Source of the DNA: Shewanella canadensis
GTDB taxonomy: Bacteria; Pseudomonadota; Gammaproteobacteria; Enterobacterales; Shewanellaceae
Reading direction: 5' to 3'
DNA: 64,000 nucleotides
Assembly: GCF_003966225.1 (NCBI RefSeq)
Contig: NZ_RXNU01000006.1
Coordinates: 186,001 to 250,000, forward strand
Shown: one piece after another, positions 55,804-64,000 of the stretch
How the letters are laid out: each line of letters opens with the position of its first letter
Position numbering within the stretch: position 1 is the first letter of the stretch
Notes under the pieces: model-generated
The model's database searches: none
What the model saw: the letters and a program-made list of their open reading frames with translations, nothing else
Told to the model about the DNA's origin: nothing
Position numbers and translations under genes: made by a program

Positions 55804-57291
55804 ATGTGGAATAGGTTGAACAGTTCGATGATGATTTGCCAAATGATGTTTGGCATGTCTTTTTACGGTGTCATGGTGATATTGACCCGTTTCTTTCTGG
55901 AAGATCTTAACTATTCAGAAGCCGATACTATGATGGTCGTCGGTGCTTTTTCTGCTATCGGCCCCCTGTTCGCCATTGCCGGCGGTTTTATCACCGATAA
56001 ATTTCTGGGGGCCTATCGCTCCCTGACCCTGGCTTTCATCTGTTTCGCCGCAGGTTATGGCTTGTTGGTGCTGGGCGCATCGATTATCAATGTGCCTCTT
56101 AGTCTGGCGGGTATTGCCCTGGCCAGTTATGCCAGAGGCTTGATGTTCCCCTCTTACTCACCGCTTTTCAAGCGAACCTTCGCGACCGAAGAGGCTTTCG
56201 AGAGCGGGTATGCGGTTAACTACTCTATCAACAATATTGGTGCCTTTATCAGCCAATATCTGTTTCCGTTGGTCGTGTTAGTCATCGGCTTCAGCGGCAG
56301 CTATCTATTGTGTGCGGCGATGGCCCTATTGGCCTTTGTGTTGATGCTGATAACCCGTAAGCCCTTGCTTGAGGTCAGCTCAGAGATTGACAGACAGCCG
56401 GTCAGTATCAGGAACTGGGTGCTGTTTGTGATTAGTTCGGCCGCCATGATTGGCTTAGTCTTCTTTATGTTTTCTAATATGGATATCGGTAAGAATATCG
56501 TTTATGCGATAGGTCTGGGCGCCATCGGTTACTTTATCTCAATAATGGTGAAATCGGAAAAGCGTGAGTCCATGAGGATGGGAACCATATTAATCATGGT
56601 GCTGCTGACTATCGCCTTTTTTGTCTATTACGGCCAGATGATGACCTCGATGACGCTAGTGACGATCAATACGATGCGTGGCGACCTGTTCGGGATCATT
56701 CCTATTGCGCCAGAGGCATCTATGGCCATGAACCCTATGTGGTGCATGGTAGCTGGCCCGTTGCTCGCGCTGGCCTTTTCAGCTTTGGAGAAGCGTAATA
56801 TTCATTTTACTATCGCGACTAAGGTAGGCTTTGCCTTTATCTTTACCGCCATCTCCTTTGGCATATTGACCTTAGCCGTGATGACCGTAGGTCGTGATGT
56901 TATTATCCGTCCCGAAGTGTTTTTGGTTATCCATTTCTTTCTGGCGTTTGCGGAAGTGATCGTTGGCAGCATGGTCGTCGCCTTCATTTTGTCGGTGGCG
57001 CCTAAACATATCGAAGCGTTCTCGGTCAGCTTGTTTTCGGTCGCGATAGCGCTTAGTGGCGTCGTCGGAGCCGTGTTCTCAACTTCAATTGCCGTTGAAA
57101 AGGGACAGGCTATCACACAGGAGGTTGTGCGTAGTCTGTATGGTGACTACTTCGGTATATTGACCATTATGGCTGTGGTGATGGTCGGTGTCGCATTTGC
57201 CGCATCTAAGCTTATCAAGAAGATGTTGGCTAACGATGAAGACCCGACTCAAGGTTTGAGTGAAGAGAAGATGGCGAAGGCTGAGGGATAA
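55804..57291 (+). CDS. POT/MFS-family transporter
   Basis: Inner-membrane transporter of 495 residues with about 12-14 hydrophobic helices. GGFITDKFLGAYRSLTLAF and GYAVNYSINNIGAFISQ resemble the corresponding loops of proton-coupled oligopeptide transporters (POT/PTR2), so peptides are a reasonable but unproven substrate; the POT ExxERFxYY signature is not obvious. The cytoplasmic C-terminus is acidic. MITE-like copy 2 lies 158 bp upstream, so its promoter is close to the repeat end. Confidence 0.82.
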   Translation: MWNRLNSSMMICQMMFGMSFYGVMVILTRFFLEDLNYSEADTMMVVGAFSAIGPLFAIAGGFITDKFLGAYRSLTLAFICFAAGYGLLVLGASIINVPLSLAGIALASYARGLMFPSYSPLFKRTFATEEAFESGYAVNYSINNIGAFISQYLFPLVVLVIGFSGSYLLCAAMALLAFVLMLITRKPLLEVSSEIDRQPVSIRNWVLFVISSAAMIGLVFFMFSNMDIGKNIVYAIGLGAIGYFISIMVKSEKRESMRMGTILIMVLLTIAFFVYYGQMMTSMTLVTINTMRGDLFGIIPIAPEASMAMNPMWCMVAGPLLALAFSALEKRNIHFTIATKVGFAFIFTAISFGILTLAVMTVGRDVIIRPEVFLVIHFFLAFAEVIVGSMVVAFILSVAPKHIEAFSVSLFSVAIALSGVVGAVFSTSIAVEKGQAITQEVVRSLYGDYFGILTIMAVVMVGVAFAASKLIKKMLANDEDPTQGLSEEKMAKAEG

Positions 57292-57314
57292 AGGATTTAG
57301 CTATTGATGATACC

Positions 57315-57344
57315 GCCCATTTCTCCTTTTGTAGAGGAATGGGC
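57315..57344 (+). terminator. Hairpin after the POT-like transporter gene
   Basis: GCCCATTTCTC and GAGGAATGGGC pair with one mismatch around a short loop, followed by TGTTCTGTTG. A degenerate palindrome copy (GTATCGATTGGTAT) follows at about 57354. Confidence 0.55.
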
Positions 57345-57423
57345 TGTTCTGTTGTATCGATTGGTATTAATTCAATTGTTTTTTTTGTATTAGATTAGAA
57401 GTAATATCTTTGAAAACTGAATA

Positions 57424-58179
57424 TTAACCCGCTCTCAGGCTTAGAATCGAAGCCAGATCTATGGGCTCGGGATAGCGGCAAAACTGTGTGTCTTTCTGGT
57501 CGATAGCATATATCGACATTCTGTCGGCTAACTCATTGCCCTCAATGCCCACGTGTGCCGCTACATGCGAGATCTGGAGCTTCTCTTTTATCTCCTCATA
57601 TACGGCGTGGGATAGCTGGATTATTTCAAGGTTTTTAATATCACCTGCGGTTTTTCTCTTCCAGCCTTTCTGCTTCCAACCATAGGCCCAGTTGGTGATA
57701 CAGTTAATGGAGTATTGGGAGTCACTCAGGATATGAACACTCTTACCTTGTTTAAGGTTGTCTTGAGCGATTAGCAGTGCCTGATGCAGCGCATTTAACT
57801 CTGCTGTGTTATTGGTGCCGAAAGCGTTGTAGAGTCCATACCAAAGCTCAGACAGTTCACCTTCACGATATACAGCGATGCCAGAACCGGCCTTTCCAGG
57901 GTTAGGTTCGCAGCCCCCATCTGTATATATATCAACATCATAGTTTTTGCCGTTTTCAGGTGCGCCGGCCTTTTTTGGCACTGAAGCTGGCTTAGAGGAG
58001 GCTTTTTTAGCAAGAGACGGTGCTGCTCCCTTGCCAAAAGCCGCTTCGGCTTCGGCTTGGCTGGGAAAAGACTTATAGCGTGCCCCCGGAAATTTATCGA
58101 CCAGCTTTTTAGTCTGATCCCAGGTCGTGAAGATCCCGGTTTCTCTGCCTTGCCACACTACGTAAAACTTCTTCGCCAT
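57424..58179 (-). CDS. rnhA: Ribonuclease H with N-terminal viroplasmin domain
   Basis: Cuts RNA in RNA/DNA hybrids. Domain order: viroplasmin-like RNA-binding domain (about 1-50, KKFYVVWQGRETGIFTTWDQ), a Lys/Ala/Pro-rich linker (about 50-75), then RNase HI (about 80-225). The acidic catalytic residues are visible: Asp in YTDGGCEPNPG, Glu in NNTAELNAL, Asp in LSDSQYSIN, and Asp in HVGIEGNELADRMS. The length of 251 residues fits the two-domain form found in eukaryotes and some bacteria, larger than the single-domain RnhA. Confidence 0.93.
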   Translation of the reverse strand: MAKKFYVVWQGRETGIFTTWDQTKKLVDKFPGARYKSFPSQAEAEAAFGKGAAPSLAKKASSKPASVPKKAGAPENGKNYDVDIYTDGGCEPNPGKAGSGIAVYREGELSELWYGLYNAFGTNNTAELNALHQALLIAQDNLKQGKSVHILSDSQYSINCITNWAYGWKQKGWKRKTAGDIKNLEIIQLSHAVYEEIKEKLQISHVAAHVGIEGNELADRMSIYAIDQKDTQFCRYPEPIDLASILSLRAG

Positions 58180-58327
58180 TGTTATCTCTTCTATCTATGA
58201 GTAGGGCACATATTCTTATGATATGTGTGCCTGCTGAATGCTGTTCAAACTTACTTGTTAAAAATTTACCTATTAACGAGTAAGGACCAGTATTGATTCT
58301 GTAAACCTTTATGGAATTAATATGAAA

Positions 58328-58954
58328 CTAGCTCTTTTTCCCCATACAACCAGACAATAATTTCGCAAAAAAATCACTGCCTTTCTTCTGGGAGAACTCG
58401 ATGTTGCGTTCTGGAATCGATTCCGGATCATCATAAGTTGCCAGAGCCTGCTCCATGCTGGCTTCGCGTATGATATGCATGGTCGGGTATGGCGAGCGGT
58501 TAGTGTAGTTGGATGGGGCATCCATAGGTTCACCATCGAAACAGTAATCGGGGTGGAAACTCGCGAGTTGATACACTCCTTCATAGCCTTGTTCGATAAG
58601 CAGATCATTAGAGATATCGACGAGATCCAGATAGGGGTAAAACCCTTCGAACCCTCGAGGGACGATAAACAGGGTTGTTTCAACCTCGGGGTGAGCATCC
58701 AAGTGCTGGCATTCTGTGATCAAGGCCTCGAGCACATGGTGCATCTTAGCCTCATCGATAACGGCATAACGAATGCTGCGACGCTCAACTTCACGGCGAG
58801 CGAAAGGGCAGATGTTGTATTTCATGATCACACGTTCGACCCAGTTTTGCGTGTGCTGGGCGATGGCTTTAAGTTCAGTGTCCTGCTCTTGGTCTCTCAT
58901 TTTATTCTTCTCTTGCTCCAGCTCTGGCTGTGTCATTGCGGCAGCCTTGCTCAC
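58328..58954 (-). CDS. DUF1415 family protein
   Basis: Conserved bacterial protein of unknown function, 208 residues. The family opening is clear, a helical start and NWVERVIMKYNICPFARREVERRSIRY (read in parts), and the later GFEGFYPYLDLVDISNDLL and SYPYTHIIRE-like segment (SPYPTMHIIREASME). The conserved Cys in NICPFA is present. No enzyme activity is known. The 15-bp gap to the LysE gene suggests co-transcription behind it. Confidence 0.88.
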   Translation of the reverse strand: MSKAAAMTQPELEQEKNKMRDQEQDTELKAIAQHTQNWVERVIMKYNICPFARREVERRSIRYAVIDEAKMHHVLEALITECQHLDAHPEVETTLFIVPRGFEGFYPYLDLVDISNDLLIEQGYEGVYQLASFHPDYCFDGEPMDAPSNYTNRSPYPTMHIIREASMEQALATYDDPESIPERNIEFSQKKGSDFFAKLLSGCMGKKS

Positions 58955-58969
58955 TCGATGGATATCGGC

Positions 58970-59563
58970 TTATGGGGCGATAATAGGGATGATAGATGCT
59001 ACAAGCAAGAGTGCCATAGAGATGTTGAAGATTTTTTGTTGGCGGCTATTTTTTAATAAACGTTTTAAGCCCACTCCAAATCCTAACCAGATGAAGGCGC
59101 TGGGTATGGCTACACATAAAAAAACGGTCGCTATGGTCAGTACTTGAGGCGTCAACGGAGATTGCACACTCGTGAATGCGGCAATCGCCCCGATGGACAT
59201 TATCCAGGCCTTTGGGTTCACCCACTGAAAAGCGGCGGCTTGTATAAAGCTCAAAGGGTTAGGTGTGTTCTTGCCCTCGAGTTTACTGCTGCTATTAGCA
59301 ATCAGCCAGGCGAGGTAGAGAAGATAGGATATACCGGCATACTTAATGATTGAGTGAATGATGGGGTATGCCTGAAACACCGTGCTCAAGCCTAAACCTA
59401 TTGCGAGTACCATAGCGGGAAAACCGATGCAGATTCCTGATAGATGGGGAAGACTTCTCTTAACACCAAAGTTGACGCCAGAACTCATGAGCATGATGTT
59501 ATTGGGGCCGGGGGTGATTCCAGATGAGAATGCAAAAAGTGCAATAGTTAAAACCAGTTCCAT
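58970..59563 (-). CDS. LysE/RhtB-family exporter
   Basis: Inner-membrane amino acid or metabolite exporter. The 197-residue protein has six hydrophobic helices and the LysE family opening SSGITPGPNNIMLMSSGVNFG. Several homologues export neutral amino acids or homoserine lactone, so the substrate is not predictable. Transcribed in the same direction as the DUF1415 gene, 15 bp upstream of it. Confidence 0.92.
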   Translation of the reverse strand: MELVLTIALFAFSSGITPGPNNIMLMSSGVNFGVKRSLPHLSGICIGFPAMVLAIGLGLSTVFQAYPIIHSIIKYAGISYLLYLAWLIANSSSKLEGKNTPNPLSFIQAAAFQWVNPKAWIMSIGAIAAFTSVQSPLTPQVLTIATVFLCVAIPSAFIWLGFGVGLKRLLKNSRQQKIFNISMALLLVASIIPIIAP

Positions 59564-59758
59564 GTAGATCCGCTATTGGAGATATAAAATTGTATTTTAA
59601 CGGAATTCTTCGATGAGCTACAGAGTAGATGTTAGTCGCACACAATTTGAATACTCGCCAATACTTTTTAGTTAACTAATTGTAATTACTTATGAGTCAG
59701 CTTAGGTTAATCTTTAACTGGTTATTATTGGATTATATTTAAGAGGGAATCTTACATC

Positions 59759-60325
59759 ATGTTCAAAAAACTCAGCTGCTTATTGTTAACATTTATGTTG
59801 ACCGCCTGTGTCACTGTCGATGTGCCTAAGTCCAAGCCTACGCGCGCCACTATGGTGACAAGCGGGGACCTTGGATTCCTGTCACAAAGCACTCCCCGTT
59901 TTGCATGGCACCCAGCATTGGCCAGAGTGGCAACAGAGAAGGGAGCCGATGATGATAAAGTTGTCGACCTTATGCGCACGGCGATGACTAAAGTGATGGA
60001 AGCTAAAGGTTATCGGCTGGTCTCTATCGATGACTCACCCGATCTACTGTTAGGTTTTGGTATCGCACTGGAATCAGAGATGAGCGATGCACAGATACTC
60101 GACAAAGCGGGCTTAGTCCCAGGCCTCTCAACTGTTGGAGTCGATGCCGATAAGCATGAAAAAGGCTCGGTGCTGGTGGCGCTGTTTCACCCTCGAATGG
60201 CAGAACCTGCCTGGCGCGTGTTAGCACAGGGGTTTACAGATTCTGAACAGAGCAGGGATGAGCGTCAGCAGCGAGTCGATGAACTTGTCTCACTCATGTT
60301 GGGGGCTGTGCCGAGTATCTTGTAG
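59759..60325 (+). CDS. DUF4136 lipoprotein
   Basis: 188-residue lipoprotein (lipobox LTAC, Cys17) of the DUF4136 type. The domain shows the FAWHPALARV segment, an amphipathic helix region (DKVVDLMRTAMTKVMEAKGY), and LLLGFGIALES. No function is known for the family. GAGGGAATC precedes the ATG. Confidence 0.85.
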   Translation: MFKKLSCLLLTFMLTACVTVDVPKSKPTRATMVTSGDLGFLSQSTPRFAWHPALARVATEKGADDDKVVDLMRTAMTKVMEAKGYRLVSIDDSPDLLLGFGIALESEMSDAQILDKAGLVPGLSTVGVDADKHEKGSVLVALFHPRMAEPAWRVLAQGFTDSEQSRDERQQRVDELVSLMLGAVPSIL

Positions 60326-60493
60326 TTATAAAATTGCAGAGAGTGATTTACTGACTGTGATATCTCTGGTTATTTAACTTGTGACTCTACTCGCTTTAAG
60401 GGGCTGGTTTATGCCGGCCCCGATTTCGTTTTTATCAGTCAGTTATAATCAGTTATAAAAAGCCTGCCTTATAAATGTCACTCTATTATAGAA

Positions 60494-62644
60494 TTAGAAG
60501 CTGGCTTTAAGCCCAAGGTTTACAGAAGTTCCTAGCCCCTTAGTATTATAACCATTATAAGTAAATGCCTGAGAGCGAGCCGAGTAGTAGTCTTCATTAA
60601 GCAGGTTTTCTATACCCAAAGACAGCTGCCAGTTATCTATGGTGTAGCTGCTGCTTAGATTGACCAGGTTATAGCTGCTCACAGGCCCCTGGGCGCCGAC
60701 ATAGTTACCGTTTGTTGGCTCGAAGCGATCGCGGTCGCCAACGTAGAGGTAATTAATGCCAATGTTTGCTTCATCAATTGGCTTCCAGTCGATGCTGGCG
60801 GTAAATTTAGGGGCAGAAATTGCCTTACCGTCGAGATAGACGTCATTCTCGGTATCTTTACCCTCTATCCAGCTATATGTGATGCCGGTACGTAAGTTAT
60901 CCTGAATTTGATAGCTAAACTGAGCCTCATACCCCCAGATCTTCTGTGGTGCACGTACAGGCATATAGACGCCGGTTGCCTCATCATATCTGTTACCCGT
61001 ACCCAGATCTGAGTTACTTCGGTATGCGGCGAGTTCGTAAGTCAGATCGTTAAACTGCCCCGAGAAGCCCACTTCGTAATTATCGACAACTGAGGCTTCG
61101 GTGCGGATGAGTGAGATATCATCGACCGTTGCGGTGCGCAGTAAGCGACCTAAGTCTGAAATATCGGCGCCTTGGGAGAAGCTTACAAAAGGACTGAAAT
61201 GGTCATTCATATTGTATCTGACACCTAAGTTATAGGTCGTGGTGTCGTAATCGATATCTCCCCCTTTAACATCCATGGGGACCGAGCAGGTATTTGCATC
61301 GCGGCATACCTTAAGGGTCTCATAATTATCGACGGTGAGATCCACCCTATCTTGTCGCACGCCGGCTTTAATAATCCAGTCGCCGTCGATGATGACTTTA
61401 GTCTGCAGGTATGCTGCAAGGTTGGTCATATCGATTTCCGGTACCCAGATGCGCCCGTCATCCAGCGGTTGAGAGCTGACGTCGTTGAGTGCATCCAGGC
61501 CATAGATGAAGCTGACTTCGACATTATCCCAGTCTATCTGAGTATTTAGATTAACCCGCAGTCCTTTCTTATCTGATTTAATCAGTGACTGGCCGCCAGC
61601 GTACCCTTCACTCGGGTTAGAGAGGCTGGTTGAATAGAAGAACATGTTCTCGATGATCTGGGCGTACCCATCGACAGTTAACTGAGTATTGGCAAACAGC
61701 TCATCATCTACATACTTGAGCATCAGGTTATGGTTACCACGAGGCCCCTGTGGTACTCCGAGTCTTGGGTTACCGCTCGTGTCTTTGATGGCATAGGTTT
61801 TTACACCGGTATTGACGCTACCGACCACATCGACATAATCCGTTTCCTGCTGAGCTTCGTAGTAGTTATAGGTGAGCTGCAGATATTTCTCTTCATCGAA
61901 GGCATAACCCAGCTTAGTAAACAGGTTCTTGGACTTAGCTTCGGAGAGGCCATATTTAAGGCCTATGACATCGCCCTCGGCGTCACGCTGCAGGCCAGTT
62001 TCTTCGATGGCGCCACTGAGTACGTAACTGAAGTTATTATTTGTACCGTCTATCGAGGCATCGAAACGATAACCCGGCGTATCTTCAAATTTTACCGCGC
62101 TGAATTTACTCGAGGCACCAAGCTGTATTCTGGCCTCGTCGTCACTAGTGGCTTTCTTGGTGATGTAGTTGATGATACCGCCGGAAGCGCCGTTACCATA
62201 GATAGAGGTCGCACCCTTGATCACCTCGATACGTTCGATGGCTCCTGCATCGATGGAGCGAATACCTAATTGACCATTTCTCAGTGGTGTAGATTGAGGC
62301 ACGCCATCTATCATGATCAGCGCCTGACGGCCACGCAGGCTTTGCCCTGAGTTGCTCGAAGTCCCTGAGCTTGGTGCCATGCCAGGTACACGAAATGCGA
62401 GGATGTTTTGTAGCTCAGAGCTGACCAACATATCTTGCTTTAGCGACTCGTTGTCGATCAGGGTAACCGAAGAGGGGACCTCATCGATTCGCTCTACCGA
62501 GCGGCTCCCCGTTATTATCATACGCTCCATTGACTGAGCTGTAGCGTATGTCTTATCTGCTGCGAGGGTGGCGAAAGAGGGAAGAGTAAGACAAAGCAAT
62601 GCACAATGAGTGGCAAGGGCTGTCTTGCTTAATGAAAACGGCAT
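60494..62644 (-). CDS. TonB-dependent siderophore receptor
   Basis: Outer-membrane iron-complex receptor of 716 residues. A signal peptide (about 1-29) is followed by a TonB box-like segment (MERMIITGSR), the plug domain (SSNSGQSLRGRQALIMIDG, IERIEVIKGATSIYGNGASGG), and a 22-strand barrel ending in Phe. The plug motif and length fit the IutA/aerobactin or related hydroxamate-siderophore receptors; specificity is unclear. A Fur-type box overlaps the upstream region, and no biosynthesis or ABC importer genes are adjacent. Confidence 0.93.
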   Translation of the reverse strand: MPFSLSKTALATHCALLCLTLPSFATLAADKTYATAQSMERMIITGSRSVERIDEVPSSVTLIDNESLKQDMLVSSELQNILAFRVPGMAPSSGTSSNSGQSLRGRQALIMIDGVPQSTPLRNGQLGIRSIDAGAIERIEVIKGATSIYGNGASGGIINYITKKATSDDEARIQLGASSKFSAVKFEDTPGYRFDASIDGTNNNFSYVLSGAIEETGLQRDAEGDVIGLKYGLSEAKSKNLFTKLGYAFDEEKYLQLTYNYYEAQQETDYVDVVGSVNTGVKTYAIKDTSGNPRLGVPQGPRGNHNLMLKYVDDELFANTQLTVDGYAQIIENMFFYSTSLSNPSEGYAGGQSLIKSDKKGLRVNLNTQIDWDNVEVSFIYGLDALNDVSSQPLDDGRIWVPEIDMTNLAAYLQTKVIIDGDWIIKAGVRQDRVDLTVDNYETLKVCRDANTCSVPMDVKGGDIDYDTTTYNLGVRYNMNDHFSPFVSFSQGADISDLGRLLRTATVDDISLIRTEASVVDNYEVGFSGQFNDLTYELAAYRSNSDLGTGNRYDEATGVYMPVRAPQKIWGYEAQFSYQIQDNLRTGITYSWIEGKDTENDVYLDGKAISAPKFTASIDWKPIDEANIGINYLYVGDRDRFEPTNGNYVGAQGPVSSYNLVNLSSSYTIDNWQLSLGIENLLNEDYYSARSQAFTYNGYNTKGLGTSVNLGLKASF

Positions 62645-62677
62645 GGTATTTCCTGGTAGGTTACAAAGAGGTGCGAA

Positions 62678-62692
62678 TGATAACCACTCTCA
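62678..62692 (-). promoter_or_regulatory. Probable Fur box upstream of the TonB receptor gene
   Basis: On the minus strand, TGAGAGT-G-GTTATCA matches the Fur 7-1-7 motif TGATAAT-N-ATTATCA at 11 of 14 positions, about 35 bp before the start codon. Confidence 0.65.
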
Positions 62693-62928
62693 GTTGTCTT
62701 TGCAGGAACTTTACATCTGTTGCATTTTTGTTGCGCTGACGGAGTATTGCATGTTGAATTCATAGCCTGGCGGGCGACATTAAAGCCTGCAAGATGCCAG
62801 CTTTTTTGAACTTTGGCTTTTCTGAGCTTTGGCTTGTTTCGACCGGGAAGGTAAGTTAATAGGGGGGAGTTCAGCCAAGACTCCGGGAGTCGAGCCTTGG
62901 CTGAGGGGCGTTGCTATCTGTGGTGTTA

Positions 62929-64000
62929 TTATGCGAGTTTAAACTTACTGACTAGCACATTGAGCTGTTCGTTCGCTGCCGAAAGGTTTTGAGTACTCAA
63001 CGCTGTTTGTTGGCCGTTTTGTAATAACTCAAGTGCCATGGCCTCTATGGTGTGCATATTTCGACTAATTTCATCGGTTACCGCACTTTGCTGCTCGGAT
63101 GCCGTTGCGATTTGACTGCCTAAATCGTTAATTTCTACGATAGAACCTGTCATAGTATCAAGGCTGGAGGTGACTCGTGAGGTATTTTCGGCCACCTTCT
63201 GACAGCTATTCTTAGTCTCGGTCATCACTTTTTCCGCCGTTGCGGCATCGCGTCGTAATGTGGATAAGATCTGCTCAATTTGAGCCGTACTCGATTGTGT
63301 ACGAGAAGCAAGCGAACGTACCTCGTCAGCGACAACCGCAAATCCTCGTCCCTGTTCCCCGGCGCGAGCGGCTTCGATGGCGGCATTGAGAGCGAGTAGA
63401 TTGGTCTGCTCGGCGATCCCTCCTATTACGCCCAGAACCGATACGATCTGGTTGGTATTCTCGCTCATGGTATTGATGCTGCTGGTCGCCGTATTCATCT
63501 CCTCAACGAGGGCTATGACACTGTTGGAAGCATCGACAACGGTGACCTTAGAGGCTTTAGCTTCTTCGTTGGCTTGTTGGGTACTCGATGCCGTTTGCAC
63601 CGCGCTTTGGGCCACGGCTTCGGCTGAGGCGTTCATCTGAGTGATTGCCGTAACAGCGAGTTCAGTCTCTGAGGTGTGACTATTGAGGGCCTGGCTGTTT
63701 CGCTCCGACTGGCTGTTAAGTTGTGTGATCCCCTCGGTGATCTCTTTAGAGGATTTAGATATATCAAGCATCATAGCCTGAAGGTAACTGATAAAATTAT
63801 TCACCGAATGGCCTATATCCGCAAGCTCATCACGGCTAGCGATCTCCAATCGAGAGGTCAGATCTGCTTCGCCGGTGGATAGGGTTTCTATGCGGTTTTT
63901 TAGTACGACCATATCTGTGATAATTTTGTTTAGCAGCCAGACACAGAAAGTGAGTGCCACTATGATAAGTAAACTTGCCACTGCGATACTCTGGTAGATT
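62929..64000 (-). CDS. Methyl-accepting chemotaxis protein (partial, N-terminus outside window)
   Basis: The frame is open to the right edge, so the sensory part and the start codon are outside. What is seen begins with a membrane helix ([16 protein letters not shown]) followed by a HAMP domain and the cytoplasmic signalling domain, with the hallmark hairpin tip [20 protein letters not shown] and [15 protein letters not shown]. Heptad helices run to the C-terminus. An apparent internal GTG at 63981 would give 350 residues but is unlikely to be the true start. Ligand unknown. Confidence 0.93.
   Translation of the reverse strand, partial: IYQSIAVASLLIIVALTFCVWLLNKIITDMVVLKNRIETLSTGEADLTSRLEIASRDELADIGHSVNNFISYLQAMMLDISKSSKEITEGITQLNSQSERNSQALNSHTSETELAVTAITQMNASAEAVAQSAVQTASSTQQANEEAKASKVTVVDASNSVIALVEEMNTATSSINTMSENTNQIVSVLGVIGGIAEQTNLLALNAAIEAARAGEQGRGFAVVADEVRSLASRTQSSTAQIEQILSTLRRDAATAEKVMTETKNSCQKVAENTSRVTSSLDTMTGSIVEINDLGSQIATASEQQSAVTDEISRNMHTIEAMALELLQNGQQTALSTQNLSAANEQLNVLVSKFKLA

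Noticed and set aside
1..64000. CRISPR arrays, prophage, insertion sequences with transposase, rRNA or tRNA genes
   Set aside because: Read through both strands for repeat-spacer patterns, phage or transposase proteins and tRNA-like folds; none was convincing.

Overview
The window looks like a chromosomal segment of a marine gammaproteobacterium, almost certainly a Shewanella. This rests on two complete branched-chain amino acid catabolic operons with the liuR-liuABCDEGH and ivdABCDEFG gene orders known from that genus, a YbiT-type ABC-F protein, MenA, OmpW, a CueR/CopA pair and abundant short palindromic repeats. The genus call is inference; no rRNA, tRNA or other marker gene is present.

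Layout. 1-4.4 kb: an M3 peptidase (cut by the left edge), thymidine kinase (TTG start), a small membrane protein, a TlpA-like thioredoxin and a type IV pilin-like protein. 4.8-13.6 kb, minus strand: the leucine/isovalerate operon (liuR, liuA-E, liuG, liuH). 14-24 kb: propionyl-CoA synthetase, an HD-GYP protein, an outer-membrane-like protein, MenA, an SDR with a degenerate active site, TesB, a YbaY-type lipoprotein, a nucleotidyltransferase-fold protein that probably starts at CTG, and OmpW behind a perfect FNR-type box. 24-27 kb: an SDR, a MITE-like repeat, then tandem MetJ boxes in front of a second YbaY-type lipoprotein and metA. 27.3-35.6 kb: the ivdABCDEFG operon for isoleucine and valine. 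35.7-38.6 kb: a short accessory stretch with small hypothetical genes and a duplicated, gene-poor repeat region. 38.6-48.2 kb: an S9 peptidase lipoprotein, the cueR/copA divergon, a LysR regulator with a metallo-beta-lactamase-fold hydrolase, and YbiT. 48.5-64 kb: a lipoprotein with three internal repeats, a LuxR-type regulator, a CNT nucleoside transporter, an M17 aminopeptidase, a LETM1-like small protein, a second inverted MITE-like copy, a POT/MFS-like transporter, a viroplasmin-RNase H fusion, a DUF1415 protein, a LysE exporter, a DUF4136 lipoprotein, a Fur-box-linked TonB receptor and a chemoreceptor cut by the right edge.

How the genes work together. The two operons take leucine, isoleucine and valine from the acyl-CoA stage to acetyl-CoA, acetoacetate and propionyl-CoA. 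Both carry the same operator form (TTTACG-N4-CGTAAA, perfect upstream of ivdA, one mismatch upstream of liuR), which ties them to the MerR-type regulator LiuR encoded here. PrpE adds a route from propionate to propionyl-CoA.

I did not find a convincing new multi-gene system. The least ordinary signals are: a two-copy MITE-like element bounded by ATACCRATYGGTAT palindromes, which also occur as solo copies; a lipoprotein gene placed under an apparent MetJ operator together with metA; an SDR lacking its Ser and Tyr catalytic residues; a likely CTG start codon; and strong hairpins inside both catabolic operons.
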